The notes under the pieces: model-generated
What the model was told of the DNA's origin: nothing
The model's database searches: none
The model's input: the letters and a program-made list of their open reading frames with translations, nothing else
Made by a program: the position numbers and the translations under genes
Part shown: positions 13,001-21,599 of the stretch, piece by piece
Numbering within the stretch: the stretch's first letter is position 1
Layout of the letters: every line of letters begins with the position of its first letter
Origin: Amia ocellicauda
Lineage: Eukaryota; Chordata; Actinopteri; Amiiformes; Amiidae
DNA: 64,000 nucleotides
Direction: 5' to 3'
Assembly (NCBI RefSeq): GCF_036373705.1
Contig: NC_089858.1
Location: 10,092,001 to 10,156,000 of the forward strand

Positions 13001-15834
13001 ATAGAGATCCTAATTTAACAGAAACCAGAAATAAAATAAATCCTTCAAGATATGGGGGTTGCCAATGATGAAATCTGAAAGATGGTTGAGGGCCATTTGA
13101 ACAAATGTTCCTTGAAAGAATGAATAGACTTTTCTTCAGAAACCTTTCTTGCTGCTGTGCAGTGTCTTTGATTCATAAATGCTGTAGGCCCTTGCAAATT
13201 AAGAGCAGAGCAGACCATAGTTTAGTACTGCAGATCATTTCAATTGCTGATGATTGTTTTTATTCAAGCAGTACAAACTGTCATAATCTGTCATGGCCAC
13301 TGTGTGCCTGTATTAGATTCTTCATTGCTTTTGGTTACATGCACTTTTTACAGAAATATACAACGGTGTGTCTTACTTCTGCTATTAATCACAACTCTCC
13401 CTGTAAGCACAGCATACCAATGTATTTTTAATCTAAGACATGCTTTAATGTCTGCATCCTATTGAATGCACAACTGTCAATTAAACATGTCTTTCAAAGT
13501 CTAACATGATTAAAATAGTAGTAGGAAATTGAGCTGGAAGTCTTCAAGAGAGATTTAATACTAACAATAGGTATTTTTCTGAATATAACATAAATTATAA
13601 CTTTGTTTTCTAGGGGCCAGTTGGGGACATGGGACCTGTAGGAATTCAAGGCCCTAAGGGACCACAAGGCCTGATGGCAAGTTCATTTGGTTTTCTATTT
13701 AAAAGACCAGAAACAAACATTTGCCATTCTCATATTGTGATTTTCTAGATCGTATGCACAGTTGTACCTGTTATGGAATTGATACTATTTTGTGCAAGAC
13801 TATAAGAACGAGGACTGGGACATGAATTGAAAGCAGGTCCACACACACTAGGACACAATGTCTTGAAACAGGGGGACTGAATTAATCCAAACACAAATTA
13901 TTTGATTTCTGTGCTCTTGTGACAGCCTTATGGCTTCCTCTCTGTTTCCTAATGCTATGCTCATCTTTTTTTTCCAGGGAAAAGAAGGTGTCATTGGTCC
14001 AATTGGCATTATAGGGCCCAGTGGTAATGCAGTAAGTATGTCACCCATATTGTATTGTTACAGTACTGCTTTGTTACTGGCTTTAAAAAATGTTTAATTG
14101 TGTAGCATATAAAGGGGTAATGGCTGTGCTTCAGATTCTAAACAATCTTACACAAAGTCTGTTATACTGAGAAATTTGTATCAATGAAATAACAAAGTCC
14201 TCATTAGCAAGTCTATACTTACAGCAGAAGTTCTTATTTTAGGTAGAAAATCTCCCTACACTCTAATTTTCTGCTGAGATATCCATTATCTGGAAATGCT
14301 GTCCCAGTCATTGTGTAATACTTCCTGCTTATTTTGGGTTTGCGATCTCACCGTTTTTTTTTTTTCTTCCAGGGACCAAAAGGAGATAAGGGAAACCGAG
14401 GGGAAACAGTAAGTAGTTCAATGTAAAGTTAAAAGTTTGATGACAGACTAAGGTTAAGATTCCAAAGTACTGAGGACATCTTAATATATTTACAGTATGA
14501 GTTTCAGCTCTAAAGCCATAAGAGCTTTTGTTTTGTTGGTTAGCTTATATTTGTTTTCATCTGCTGCGTTAAATGTAAATTTTGCACAAACACGATCCAG
14601 GGCTTACACATTTCTTGCAAACTTTCCTTTCTGATTATTTTAAAACATGCTAAGAATTTCTAAAGTATTGAGGTTGCAAGTCTCTTTCAGTTACAGTCTG
14701 GTACTTTTTGTATTTTGTAACTGAAGTCTCTGTCTTTGAATAGACCTAAACAAAAACAATGTATCTGGACTGTGAGGCAAAGAGTAATGTTTAGAAATTC
14801 AATCTCTGTATTCATACAAATAAATAAGACATTCAGTTTTGTTTATGGCAGCAGTGTCTTTTCAGATGTTATTCCTGGGATAACAAATGTATTAGTTATC
14901 AATTTGATTAAGTAGATCAGTTATGAGGAAAGGAGCGTTTGCCAGGAATGAGTCAACTGTAGTTCACTACTGTGGACTGAGGATTTCACTATAGCCAACT
15001 AGTTAAAATTAGCAATTTAGCACAACGAGCAATTATAATTTAGCACAATAAACATACTGAAGAAAAACATGGTTAACAGTGTTTTAACTCCAGAGCAAAA
15101 TGTGCTCCTGATTTTCTGAAAACATGTGTAAACTATTTCATTTTAAATTAAAAATAATAATAAATTTAGCAGAAGAATATTTGCAGATGGAATATGGTCA
15201 ACACTTTTGCACTGGAGCAAAAATAAAAAATGGTCCTGTACAGAATAAGTAGTGCTCTGTCTTGATGTGTTGTTCGTCTTTTTATTTTACAGGGTATACA
15301 AGGACCAAGAGTAAGTATTTGAAAGATTCTTTATCAAGTTTTTTAAATAGATAAAATAAGTGATGTTATGTGAATTTCACTGAAGACTTTTTGTGTGCCA
15401 TTGAAAAACGTTTTTTCCTTTTAGGGGCCACCAGGTCCACGTGGACCACCTGGACCACCAGTAAGTGTCCACTACATCGTCCACAATTGTCAAAGAGAAC
15501 AAATCTTAACAATGAATCATTCATTCTCTGGTCTTCTTGGCAGGGGTGAAACAATGCCATCAAGCCTCTTTATAAAATACATATACTTTGAGTCTGCCTT
15601 CACCAATGTCTTTAATTCTCTGTATATTGGAGCATTTCACTACTGACACAGAAACACAGAAGTATTACTTAACAACTGGGTATTATGAAGGCTGCTTTTT
15701 AGGATGCTGCCATCAAGTTTAACTTAATATATGGACAAATTTTGAATTATATTCCAAGGTAAACTTGTTCGGTATTAATTGTATTCATTGTGATTTGTTT
15801 GTTTTAGGGTCCCCCTGGTATTCCTCTGTCAATG
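58..15834 (+). CDS. col27a1: Triple-helix (Gly-X-Y) exons of the collagen gene
   Basis: Exons read directly from splice sites and glycine periodicity: 58-111, 1208-1261, 2676-2729, 3742-3849, 4815-4868, 5264-5371, 6644-6697, 7202-7255, 8463-8519, 8647-8700, 9213-9266, 9566-9619, 10647-10700, 10952-11059, 11403-11510, 12101-12208, 12766-12819, 13614-13676, 13978-14031, 14373-14408, 15293-15310, 15425-15460, 15808-15834. Sizes are mostly 54 or 108 bp, with 36, 18 and 27 bp at the helix end. The last helical residues are [12 protein letters not shown] then GPPGIPLSM. Two exons depart from the norm: 8463-8519 is 57 bp and contains a helix interruption, and 13614-13676 is 63 bp with a GC donor. 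The intervening introns (about 0.1-1.4 kb) hold only the repeats listed separately; nothing else was recognised in them. Confidence 0.9.
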
Positions 15835-18737
15835 GTAAGTTTAATTTTAATTTTTGTTAATGCTGATGACATTTTGTAACTCCATGGTTCTCCGTGATCA
15901 CATATATGAGACATATTGCCTACAAGTTTTCAGTATATGTATAACCCTGTCTTTTCAATTTATGTTTGTTTTTTGTTGTTTAGAAGAATGAAGCTCTTGG
16001 TGCTGCTTTACAAGTCTTTATTGACTCAAACACTGCACTCAGGATAGAGGTATATATTTTTTACATTTGTCATTTGTGTTCCCCCGTGTGGTATTTTTAC
16101 ATGTACATTGTCTCTCAAAACTATTCACCTCCCTTGCACTTTTCCACATTTCATTGTGTTACAACATGAAATCAGAATGGATCTAATCAGGAGTTTTTGC
16201 CACTGATTAACACAGAAAATGTCCATAATGTCAAAGTGAAAAAAATAATCTGCAAATTGTTCTAAATTAATTACAAATACAAAACAAAAAATACTTCAAT
16301 GCATAAGTAATCACCCCCTTCAATCAATATTTGGTGGAGACACCTTTGGCAGCAATTACAGCCATGAGTCTATGTGGATATGTCTCTACCAGCTTTGCAT
16401 ATCTGGACATAGCAATTTCATGTTGTAACAATGAACTGTGGAAAAGTCCAAGGGGGGTGAATACTTTTGAGAGGCACTGTATGTATTTTAACAACACAAT
16501 CCAACTCTTTGGCCTGCCCATCGCAGCTGCAAGACCAAATATGTTTGTGAAACTCTTTGAACACAGGGAGCTATCCATCACACATACCTAGAAAAGTGAT
16601 TTTGTAGAGCAGAGGTTCTCAAATGGAGTGGTTTGCAGAAACATTAGATAGTAACGAGAAGAGAACAGCAGCGTTTATAGATCCCAATTACAAATCTGAA
16701 ACGAATGACTTTAAAATTCAAGCCACAGAAATGTAAAGCACATGTAATGCAGTGTAGCTGTAGCACAGGCATCAGTTTAATGTTAAAGATTTGGGTAGGA
16801 TGCAGGATGGAGTTAGGTTGTTGAATTGGTGTTGCATGTCAAGGTCACTGTTAGATTTGCTGTGGCTGTATAATTTACATTATGCTTTTAATTGACTAAA
16901 TTACCTGGCACACAGCTCACATCTTCAACTCTTCTGTCTTCCAGAATTATCAAGGTTTAGACCTTCCTATGCTGGACCAGGGAACAGAGATCTTTAAGAC
17001 CCTTCACTACCTCAGTAGTCTGATTCGGAGCATCAAAAACCCACTGGGAACCCACGACAATCCTGCCCGCATCTGCCGTGATCTCAAGGATTGTGAACAA
17101 AGGATGAACGATGGTGAGGCCTCAGTCACTCACTGTCCTGTATGTTGACGCTGCATTGGGCCATGCATACAGTGGTATACCTGAGTGCAGGCTGGGTAGT
17201 ACAGCAGTGAAGGAAGAGGGCATGAGATCAGAGATTGCTGGTTCAATGCCCAGTTGTACCATTGTCTCACATTCAGCTCCTTCCTTTAAATGAGAAAGTC
17301 AATTTAACATCCTATTGCTTCTGCAATATCGAGTGGTTCTTGCATTGCTCAGCTACATGTCCCTGTCAGTTGCTTTAGATTAAAGTGTTTTTATTAAATA
17401 GAGCGGTGCAGCTCAGTACAACAACACATAACAAAAACTTTTTGTTAATATTTGGTTCATTTATTGTGTATTGTTTTGTCTGCTTTTTAGGCACTTACTG
17501 GATCGACCCAAATCTCGGCTGTGCGTCTGACACCATTGAGGTGACATGCAACTTCACCAATGGAGGTCAAACATGCCTCAAACCCATTTCAGTCTCCAAG
17601 GTACCTAGTATAGAAATTACTTTATAAATTAATGTAAAATTCTGGTTTCACCAACATTGCAGACCGACCCTGTCATGTTTAATCTGATCCAACACCCACG
17701 TACCAATCGGCCTTCCCAATCGAGAAGCCTGGGAGTGTACACTGCTCGTGCTCTGAGTCATATCATAACACGGGAGCTGAATAAATTAAAACAATCTTGT
17801 AAATTGACAACAGATGTTTAAAGAAACAAGTCATCAAGTCAGTTTTCACACACACACTATTAAACATGAATGTGACTTTCCTTAAACAAAACTGCATTTT
17901 TAAGTACAGAATATAAATGCCATCTCCAATACAGTGACATTTTTTTTACAAAATATTTTACAATATTTGCAAGACAAATACAAATAATGAAAATCCCTTT
18001 TTTGTTTCTCTTATTCTGCATATTTTATTCACTGAATAGCTGGAGATTGGAGTCGGGAGAGTCCAATTGAACTTCCTTCACCTTCTGAGCTCTGAAGCCG
18101 TTCAGCACATCACAATCCACTGTCTGAACGTCCCCGTCTGGAGAGAAGGCAAATCCGAACAACCCTCATCAAACGCCGTCAGATTCAAAACATGGAGTGG
18201 GCAGATGATTGAAGCTGGAGGACAGATGGAGCCAGATGTTATCCAGGATGATTGTCGGGTAGGAGTTTGATTTGAACTACTTCTTTGTGTCATCAGATAT
18301 TAGTTTGGGTACTCAGATCAGTACACTTCAAGGATCCAATTGCATCGTTTGTGTTCTTGCTTTGTTACAAACCGGCAAAGCTGTACAACCCCCTCATTCT
18401 CACACAATCATAAGCACAGAGCTGCACTCATAGTAACATGGGCAGGTTATTGGGATCTATCCTCTGTAACACTTGACTTAACGGTCTACATGCACACTCA
18501 CTTTCCCTTTAAAATAGTCTTGACTATAGAAAACTTCATTCATCCCAAGAATTCTGCAGTCTTTATTCATGGAACTGTCTTCCTTTTCAGATTAAAGATG
18601 GACGCTGGCATCAGACACATTTTGTGTTTCGCACCCAGGACCCAAACCTGCTTCCCATTGTAAATATCTATAATTTGCCCACTACAAAACCCGGATTACA
18701 TTACCACCTTGAGGTCGGACCTGTATGTTTCCTATAA
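58..18737 (+). CDS. col27a1: Fibrillar collagen alpha chain, COL27A1-like (5' end outside window)
   Basis: Encodes the C-terminal part of a fibrillar procollagen chain, secreted and trimerised through its C-propeptide and deposited in cartilage-type matrix. Twenty-eight exons can be read: 23 are Gly-X-Y repeats and five encode the C-terminal non-helical region. All visible triple-helix exons begin with a complete Gly codon and end on a codon boundary, the rule for fibrillar collagens. The C-propeptide reads through [18 protein letters not shown]-type segments and [11 protein letters not shown], and ends [12 protein letters not shown]. This matches COL27A1 better than COL24A1, whose C-terminus I recall ending DSSSVCFL. 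The neighbour CDK5RAP2 agrees, since human COL27A1 and CDK5RAP2 lie close together on 9q. The signal peptide, laminin-G-like N-propeptide and most of the helix lie upstream. A teleost-type duplicate (a or b copy) cannot be decided. Confidence 0.88.
1004..1035. repeat. (ATT)n microsatellite
   Basis: About ten ATT units in the intron between collagen exons 58-111 and 1208-1261. The rest of that intron shows nothing recognisable. Confidence 0.9.
1903..2132. mobile_element. Non-autonomous hAT-type MITE with 8-bp target duplication
   Basis: A 230-bp element bounded by inverted ends: left CAGTGGTAGTTCTGA, and right end reading CAGTGGCGGTTCTAGA on the other strand. The flanks are ctgaactg (1895-1902) and ctgaacta (2133-2140), an 8-bp target duplication with one mismatch, which is diagnostic of hAT transposition. 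The interior is rich in C and G runs and has no transposase. It lies in the intron between collagen exons 1208-1261 and 2676-2729. Confidence 0.8.
5433..5528 (-). mobile_element. RTE-type LINE relic (reverse transcriptase C-terminal tail)
   Basis: Read on the - strand, this short stretch translates to [21 protein letters not shown], close to the RWEDDI-x-FAG-x-TW signature near the end of RTE/craniofacial-development-protein-like retrotransposon ORFs. It is truncated on both sides. A related fragment occurs at 45195-45312. It lies in the collagen intron after exon 5264-5371. Confidence 0.6.
5529..5544. repeat. Short (GATA)n tract
   Basis: About four TAGA/GATA units next to the LINE relic. 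Confidence 0.7.
5773..5808. repeat. Perfect 15-bp inverted repeat with 6-nt loop
   Basis: The arm AGACATTCGGAAAGC (5773-5787) is followed by the loop AACTTG and the exact reverse complement (5794-5808). It could form a stable hairpin as DNA or RNA. It is too short for a typical microRNA precursor and no function is evident. It lies in a collagen intron with nothing else recognisable nearby. Confidence 0.85.
8463..8519 (+). other. col27a1: 57-bp collagen exon with a Gly-X-Y interruption
   Basis: This exon encodes 19 residues instead of 18. The segment reads [11 protein letters not shown], so one unit is Gly-Lys-Ile-Glu before the next Gly: a one-residue insertion in the repeat. The flanking splice sites (cacag/GGG and AGA/gtgagt) fit well, and the reading frame continues correctly into the next exon. 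Type XXIV and XXVII chains are known to carry rare helix imperfections, unlike the perfect helices of types I-III, so this also supports the family call. Confidence 0.85.
15984..18737 (+). CDS. col27a1: Collagen C-terminal exons: telopeptide-like linker and C-propeptide (COLFI domain)
   Basis: Five exons: 15984-16049, 16945-17113, 17491-17600, 18040-18258 and 18591-18737. The first encodes the linker after the helix (starting KNEALGAAL). The next supplies the coiled-coil-like and first cysteine region ([10 protein letters not shown]), joined in phase 1 to [11 protein letters not shown]. The fourth has [20 protein letters not shown] and the last has [11 protein letters not shown] and the terminal PVCFL before TAA. 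Cysteine spacing follows the fibrillar collagen C-propeptide, which nucleates trimerisation. The 169-bp exon ends after the first base of a codon and the 110-bp exon supplies the other two, so the frame holds. The 895-bp intron 16050-16944 contains a Tc1-like relic, and the intron 17114-17490 contains a SINE-like stretch. Confidence 0.9.
16106..16479. mobile_element. Tc1/mariner-like non-autonomous transposon relic
   Basis: A 374-bp element with terminal inverted repeats: left reads CATTGTCTCTCAAAACTATTCACC, and the right end on the other strand reads CAGTGCCTCTCAAAAGTATTCACC. Both ends are flanked by TA (16104-16105 and 16480-16481), the target duplication of Tc1/mariner elements. The interior resembles the common fish repeat containing 'acacctttggcagcaattacagcc' and encodes no transposase. 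It sits in the intron between the last helix-linker exon and the C-propeptide exons. Confidence 0.8.
17188..17300 (+). mobile_element. Probable tRNA-derived SINE remnant
   Basis: The stretch contains an A-box-like segment (ggtagtacagcagtg near 17195) and, about 45 nt later, a good B-box match GGTTCAATGCC at 17240-17250, the pol III promoter layout of tRNA-derived SINEs. It is degenerate and its ends are not defined, so the call is tentative. Confidence 0.5.
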
Positions 18738-19139
18738 ACTGTGTTGTGCACCATGTTGTTGTCCCTTTTCATCTTGAGTCTTTATGCAGGATGAGTTTTT
18801 TTCCTCAAGATCAGATGGGTGTACCTTCCCTCAAACCGTCAAGAAAATATATAAATAAAAAAGTTTGCGATTTTAGCACGTGTTTGGACTGCAGTAGCTG
18901 CAAAGGGGTTAGGTGAACAGAAAGAAGAGTGAAGATCCAGAGGAAACATGACGTCTTCTTGTACAAGTGAAACTGCAAAAGATAAGCTGTTTTTGCCTTT
19001 CAGGATTTTTTTTTTTTTTTTTTTTGGCAAAATCTGGATATTCTCAAACTCTGCCAAAGAATCTTTCTGGGACAGTTTCTTAACTTATTCTTTTCATATA
19101 TGTTTCAATACCATTTTTTCCTGAGTCCTATTTTGTTTA

Positions 19140-19148
<9 letters not shown>

Positions 19149-19182
<34 letters not shown>
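19149..19182. repeat. (TA)n microsatellite in the collagen 3' UTR
   Basis: A run of TA dinucleotides preceded by an A tract. Confidence 0.9.
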
Positions 19183-19185
<3 letters not shown>

Positions 19186-19599
19186 TTATATAGATATACA
19201 TGTATCTTATATAAACAAATCATGTTAAAGTGCAATAGAAAAGGAGATTTTTTTAATTTCATCTTTTGTTTGTGCATTTCTTAGCTTTCAGTCAATTCAG
19301 GGGAACTGTTTTAACTTCATGTTTGGATCCATCCAAATGTATTAAACTTTTTTTTTAACTTGATTGCGCCCTGCCATTCGTACCTACATAAATTACTCAT
19401 TAAATAAATGTTAGTCTGCAACCTGGTGGGGTTTTAACTCACAAGGCAGTCAAACATATACACATTACCCAATATTATTGTATGTTTGTATACACTTTTA
19501 AATTCCTGATGTAAAGATTAGTTATTGGAAGGAAAACATTACTATAAATTACTCCTGAAGGGGCTTTCTGATACTGTCTACCTCCCATCTCACAATATA

Positions 19600-19641
19600 T
19601 GGTGCTCGGGAAATACCTTAACAAGAAAGTTATCTGGTGCT
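19600..19641 (+). promoter_or_regulatory. Two adjacent miR-29 seed-match sites in the collagen 3' UTR
   Basis: The heptamer TGGTGCT, complementary to the miR-29 seed, occurs at 19600-19606 and again at 19635-19641, 35 nt apart. That spacing is within the range reported for cooperative microRNA sites. miR-29 is a well-established repressor of fibrillar and basement membrane collagens. Both sites are of the 7mer-m8 kind (the next base is C, not A). Function is inferred from sequence only. Confidence 0.55.
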
Positions 19642-20021
19642 CTGTTCTCCTGCTACAAAAAAAACCTTTAAAACAAACAAAAACACTTGCAGCTTTTGTG
19701 TTAGGCTTTTGATTTTTTTTTTTTTTTTTTACAACTTTGCTTTCACGCGATTCTGAAGAAAATTAAATTGAAAACTGCATTTAATTTAAGTGCCTATAAT
19801 ACTTTTAAGGGAATATTTTTATATAAATTTAAAAAAATAGAAAAAAGAACTGAATTTATCTCTCATGCTGCCGTACATAGGTTCCATACAGAATTTTAAA
19901 GCAGTCTTTTTTATAACAGTTTCTGCTCTTTTGTACAAATCCCCCAATAGCTGTAATTAATATCTTAAAAAAACTTTAGTGAAGATTTAGTTTTAATAGT
20001 AAGCTTTTTTTGTTGTTGAAA

Positions 20022-20027
20022 AATAAA
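20022..20027 (+). terminator. Proximal polyadenylation signal of the collagen gene
   Basis: AATAAA followed within 20-30 nt by a GT-rich stretch (gctttgttgtatacag), a plausible cleavage region about 1.3 kb after the stop codon. Confidence 0.5.
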
Positions 20028-20264
20028 ATGTGTATAATTGTGCAAGCTTTGTTGTATACAGTGGATCCCTACCTGCTAATTTAATGTTATTTAAGTGTTT
20101 TGAAAACGTGGTTATGTTGACCTAGTAAGGTTTTCTTTGTTAGGGAATAGTTAATAATTGTATTTTTTTTATTTTATTTTATTTTTCTGATAACTTTATG
20201 TATCAGTTTCCCAACTGGTGTTGGAGTTTATAGAATTCTAATTTTGCTATTTTATGTGTAAATT

Positions 20265-20271
20265 TGGTGCT
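20265..20271 (+). promoter_or_regulatory. Third miR-29 seed-match site
   Basis: TGGTGCT again, 630 nt downstream of the first pair. It lies beyond the proximal polyadenylation signal at 20022, so it would be included only in the longer 3' UTR. That would allow regulation by alternative polyadenylation. This is inferred, not demonstrated. Confidence 0.45.
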
Positions 20272-20771
20272 CCAAAAGAAAAAAATATTTCAGTGGTTTT
20301 TTGTTTTGTTTTGTTGTTTGTTTGTATGTTTTATTCTTTTTTTTTCTATATGATAATCATAACTGTACTGTACTGGGACTGTGTTCTATGCTTTTACACT
20401 TATCATGGTTTTTTATTTTTTAAAGAAATATATGAAGAATATGTGAAAGTTCTATTCTATTTGGTCAATGGTAAAATTCAGTAGATAAAACAAGTAAAGA
20501 AAATGAGCTCAGAATACCTCACATTTAAACACACACCTGGTAGCATTCATGTTTTTTTGTTTTGTTTTATTTTTGTTTTACATAAATTCTGTGTCTGTAT
20601 CTGAAATATCTGCCACAAAAAAACATCATCCACCAACATTGCATTTCTCTGACCGGAAGTACAGTGATTGTCAATGCTCTACCCACATTCGTTTCTGTAG
20701 CTCTCCTGTCTTCTCTTATACACCATTTCCAATACTTTCCATTGTCTTGCATTACCAATGTTCAGATGTTC

Positions 20772-20777
20772 AATAAA
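20772..20777 (+). terminator. Distal polyadenylation signal of the collagen gene
   Basis: A second AATAAA about 2.0 kb after the stop codon. On the opposite strand an ATTAAA (top-strand tttaat near 20806) lies just beyond and could serve the converging reductase gene, in which case the two genes would end tail to tail. Choice of site is inferred. Confidence 0.4.
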
Positions 20778-21068
20778 TATTTGAAACTTAGGCAAATGAA
20801 CTGGGCTTTAATGTTTACGATTCATTTCGTTAACACTTACTCCTGCAATTAAATTTTCTATTCCGCATTTTCATCCTGTGTCATTCCTTACATAATTCAT
20901 AGCTAAGCCAATTACTTGCAAACCTCATACATTGCCCATCTCACATAGCAGTGTGAATTTATATCGAACAGATTGAAATAGATGGTGCATTTGTTTCTTC
21001 GGTACAAAGACACAGGACAAAACCCCACTGCTCTAAGATGGCCAACTTCTATATCACTACACACCTAT

Positions 21069-21095
21069 ACACACACACACACACACACACACACA
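21069..21095. repeat. (CA)n microsatellite
   Basis: About 13 CA units in the intergenic region. Confidence 0.9.
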
Positions 21096-21246
21096 TTAAA
21101 GCAATGGGACCTGGGTACAATGGATTTGTTAAGCAGATACAGATGTTTGTTAATCACTGCTTGCATTCAACTTACTAAATTATTTTTCTAGGTGTTTTCC
21201 ACCTAGTTAAAGACTGAAACCGCATCGTCTGTGTTCCTTGAAGTGG

Positions 21247-21259
21247 CCACCAGGTGGCG
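21247..21259 (+). promoter_or_regulatory. Candidate CTCF site
   Basis: CCACCAGGTGGCG matches every position of the core CTCF consensus CCASYAGRKGGCR. It lies between two convergent genes, a common place for a boundary. Binding is inferred from the motif alone. Confidence 0.5.
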
Positions 21260-21599
21260 ATTTTTTCTAATGTCACACACTGCAGAAGCGAATCAAAGGA
21301 GGGAAGAATTAAGTATTACATTAGTTTAGAAGGTAGCAATCATAAAGACTAAACCTAGTGACATCACACACTCAAAATATTACTTTCATAACATTAGTTA
21401 AATATTTGTGGTTCATCTCAATTCATACAAATCTGAGGTGAGCAGACACGTTCTTTACAAGGTGTGGATTTGAGAACGGGGCACTTGTTCTTGGAAGGTT
21501 CAGATGTTCTGATCAGGTAGACATTGTCCCCTAACTTCATTCTAAAGGGTACTGTGACTAGAAGCAATTGGCACCATAAGACAATTATGGACCGGTTGA

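Larger units (their letters stand above)
18738..20795 (+). other. col27a1: 3' UTR of the collagen gene (end approximate)
   Basis: An AT-rich stretch follows the stop codon with no coding sequence that I can support. It contains a poly-T run (19011-19025), a (TA)n microsatellite (19149-19182) and many short A/T tracts. Two AATAAA signals lie at 20022-20027 and 20772-20777. The presence of a third miR-29 seed match at 20265 favours use of the distal signal at least sometimes. The exact end is inferred. Confidence 0.6.
20796..21599. other. Intergenic region between convergent collagen and reductase genes
   Basis: No coding sequence seen. It contains a (CA)n microsatellite (21069-21095) and a CTCF-type motif (21247-21259). 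Part of the right side should be the 3' UTR of the - strand reductase gene, but no AATAAA for that strand is visible near its stop codon. Confidence 0.6.

Noticed and set aside
16324..16591. Overlapping open frames of about 85 codons on both strands
   Set aside because: They lie largely within the Tc1-like relic and neither encodes a transposase motif.
58..18737. Calling the collagen COL24A1
   Set aside because: The C-propeptide ([27 protein letters not shown]) fits COL27A1 as I recall it; an alignment would settle it.
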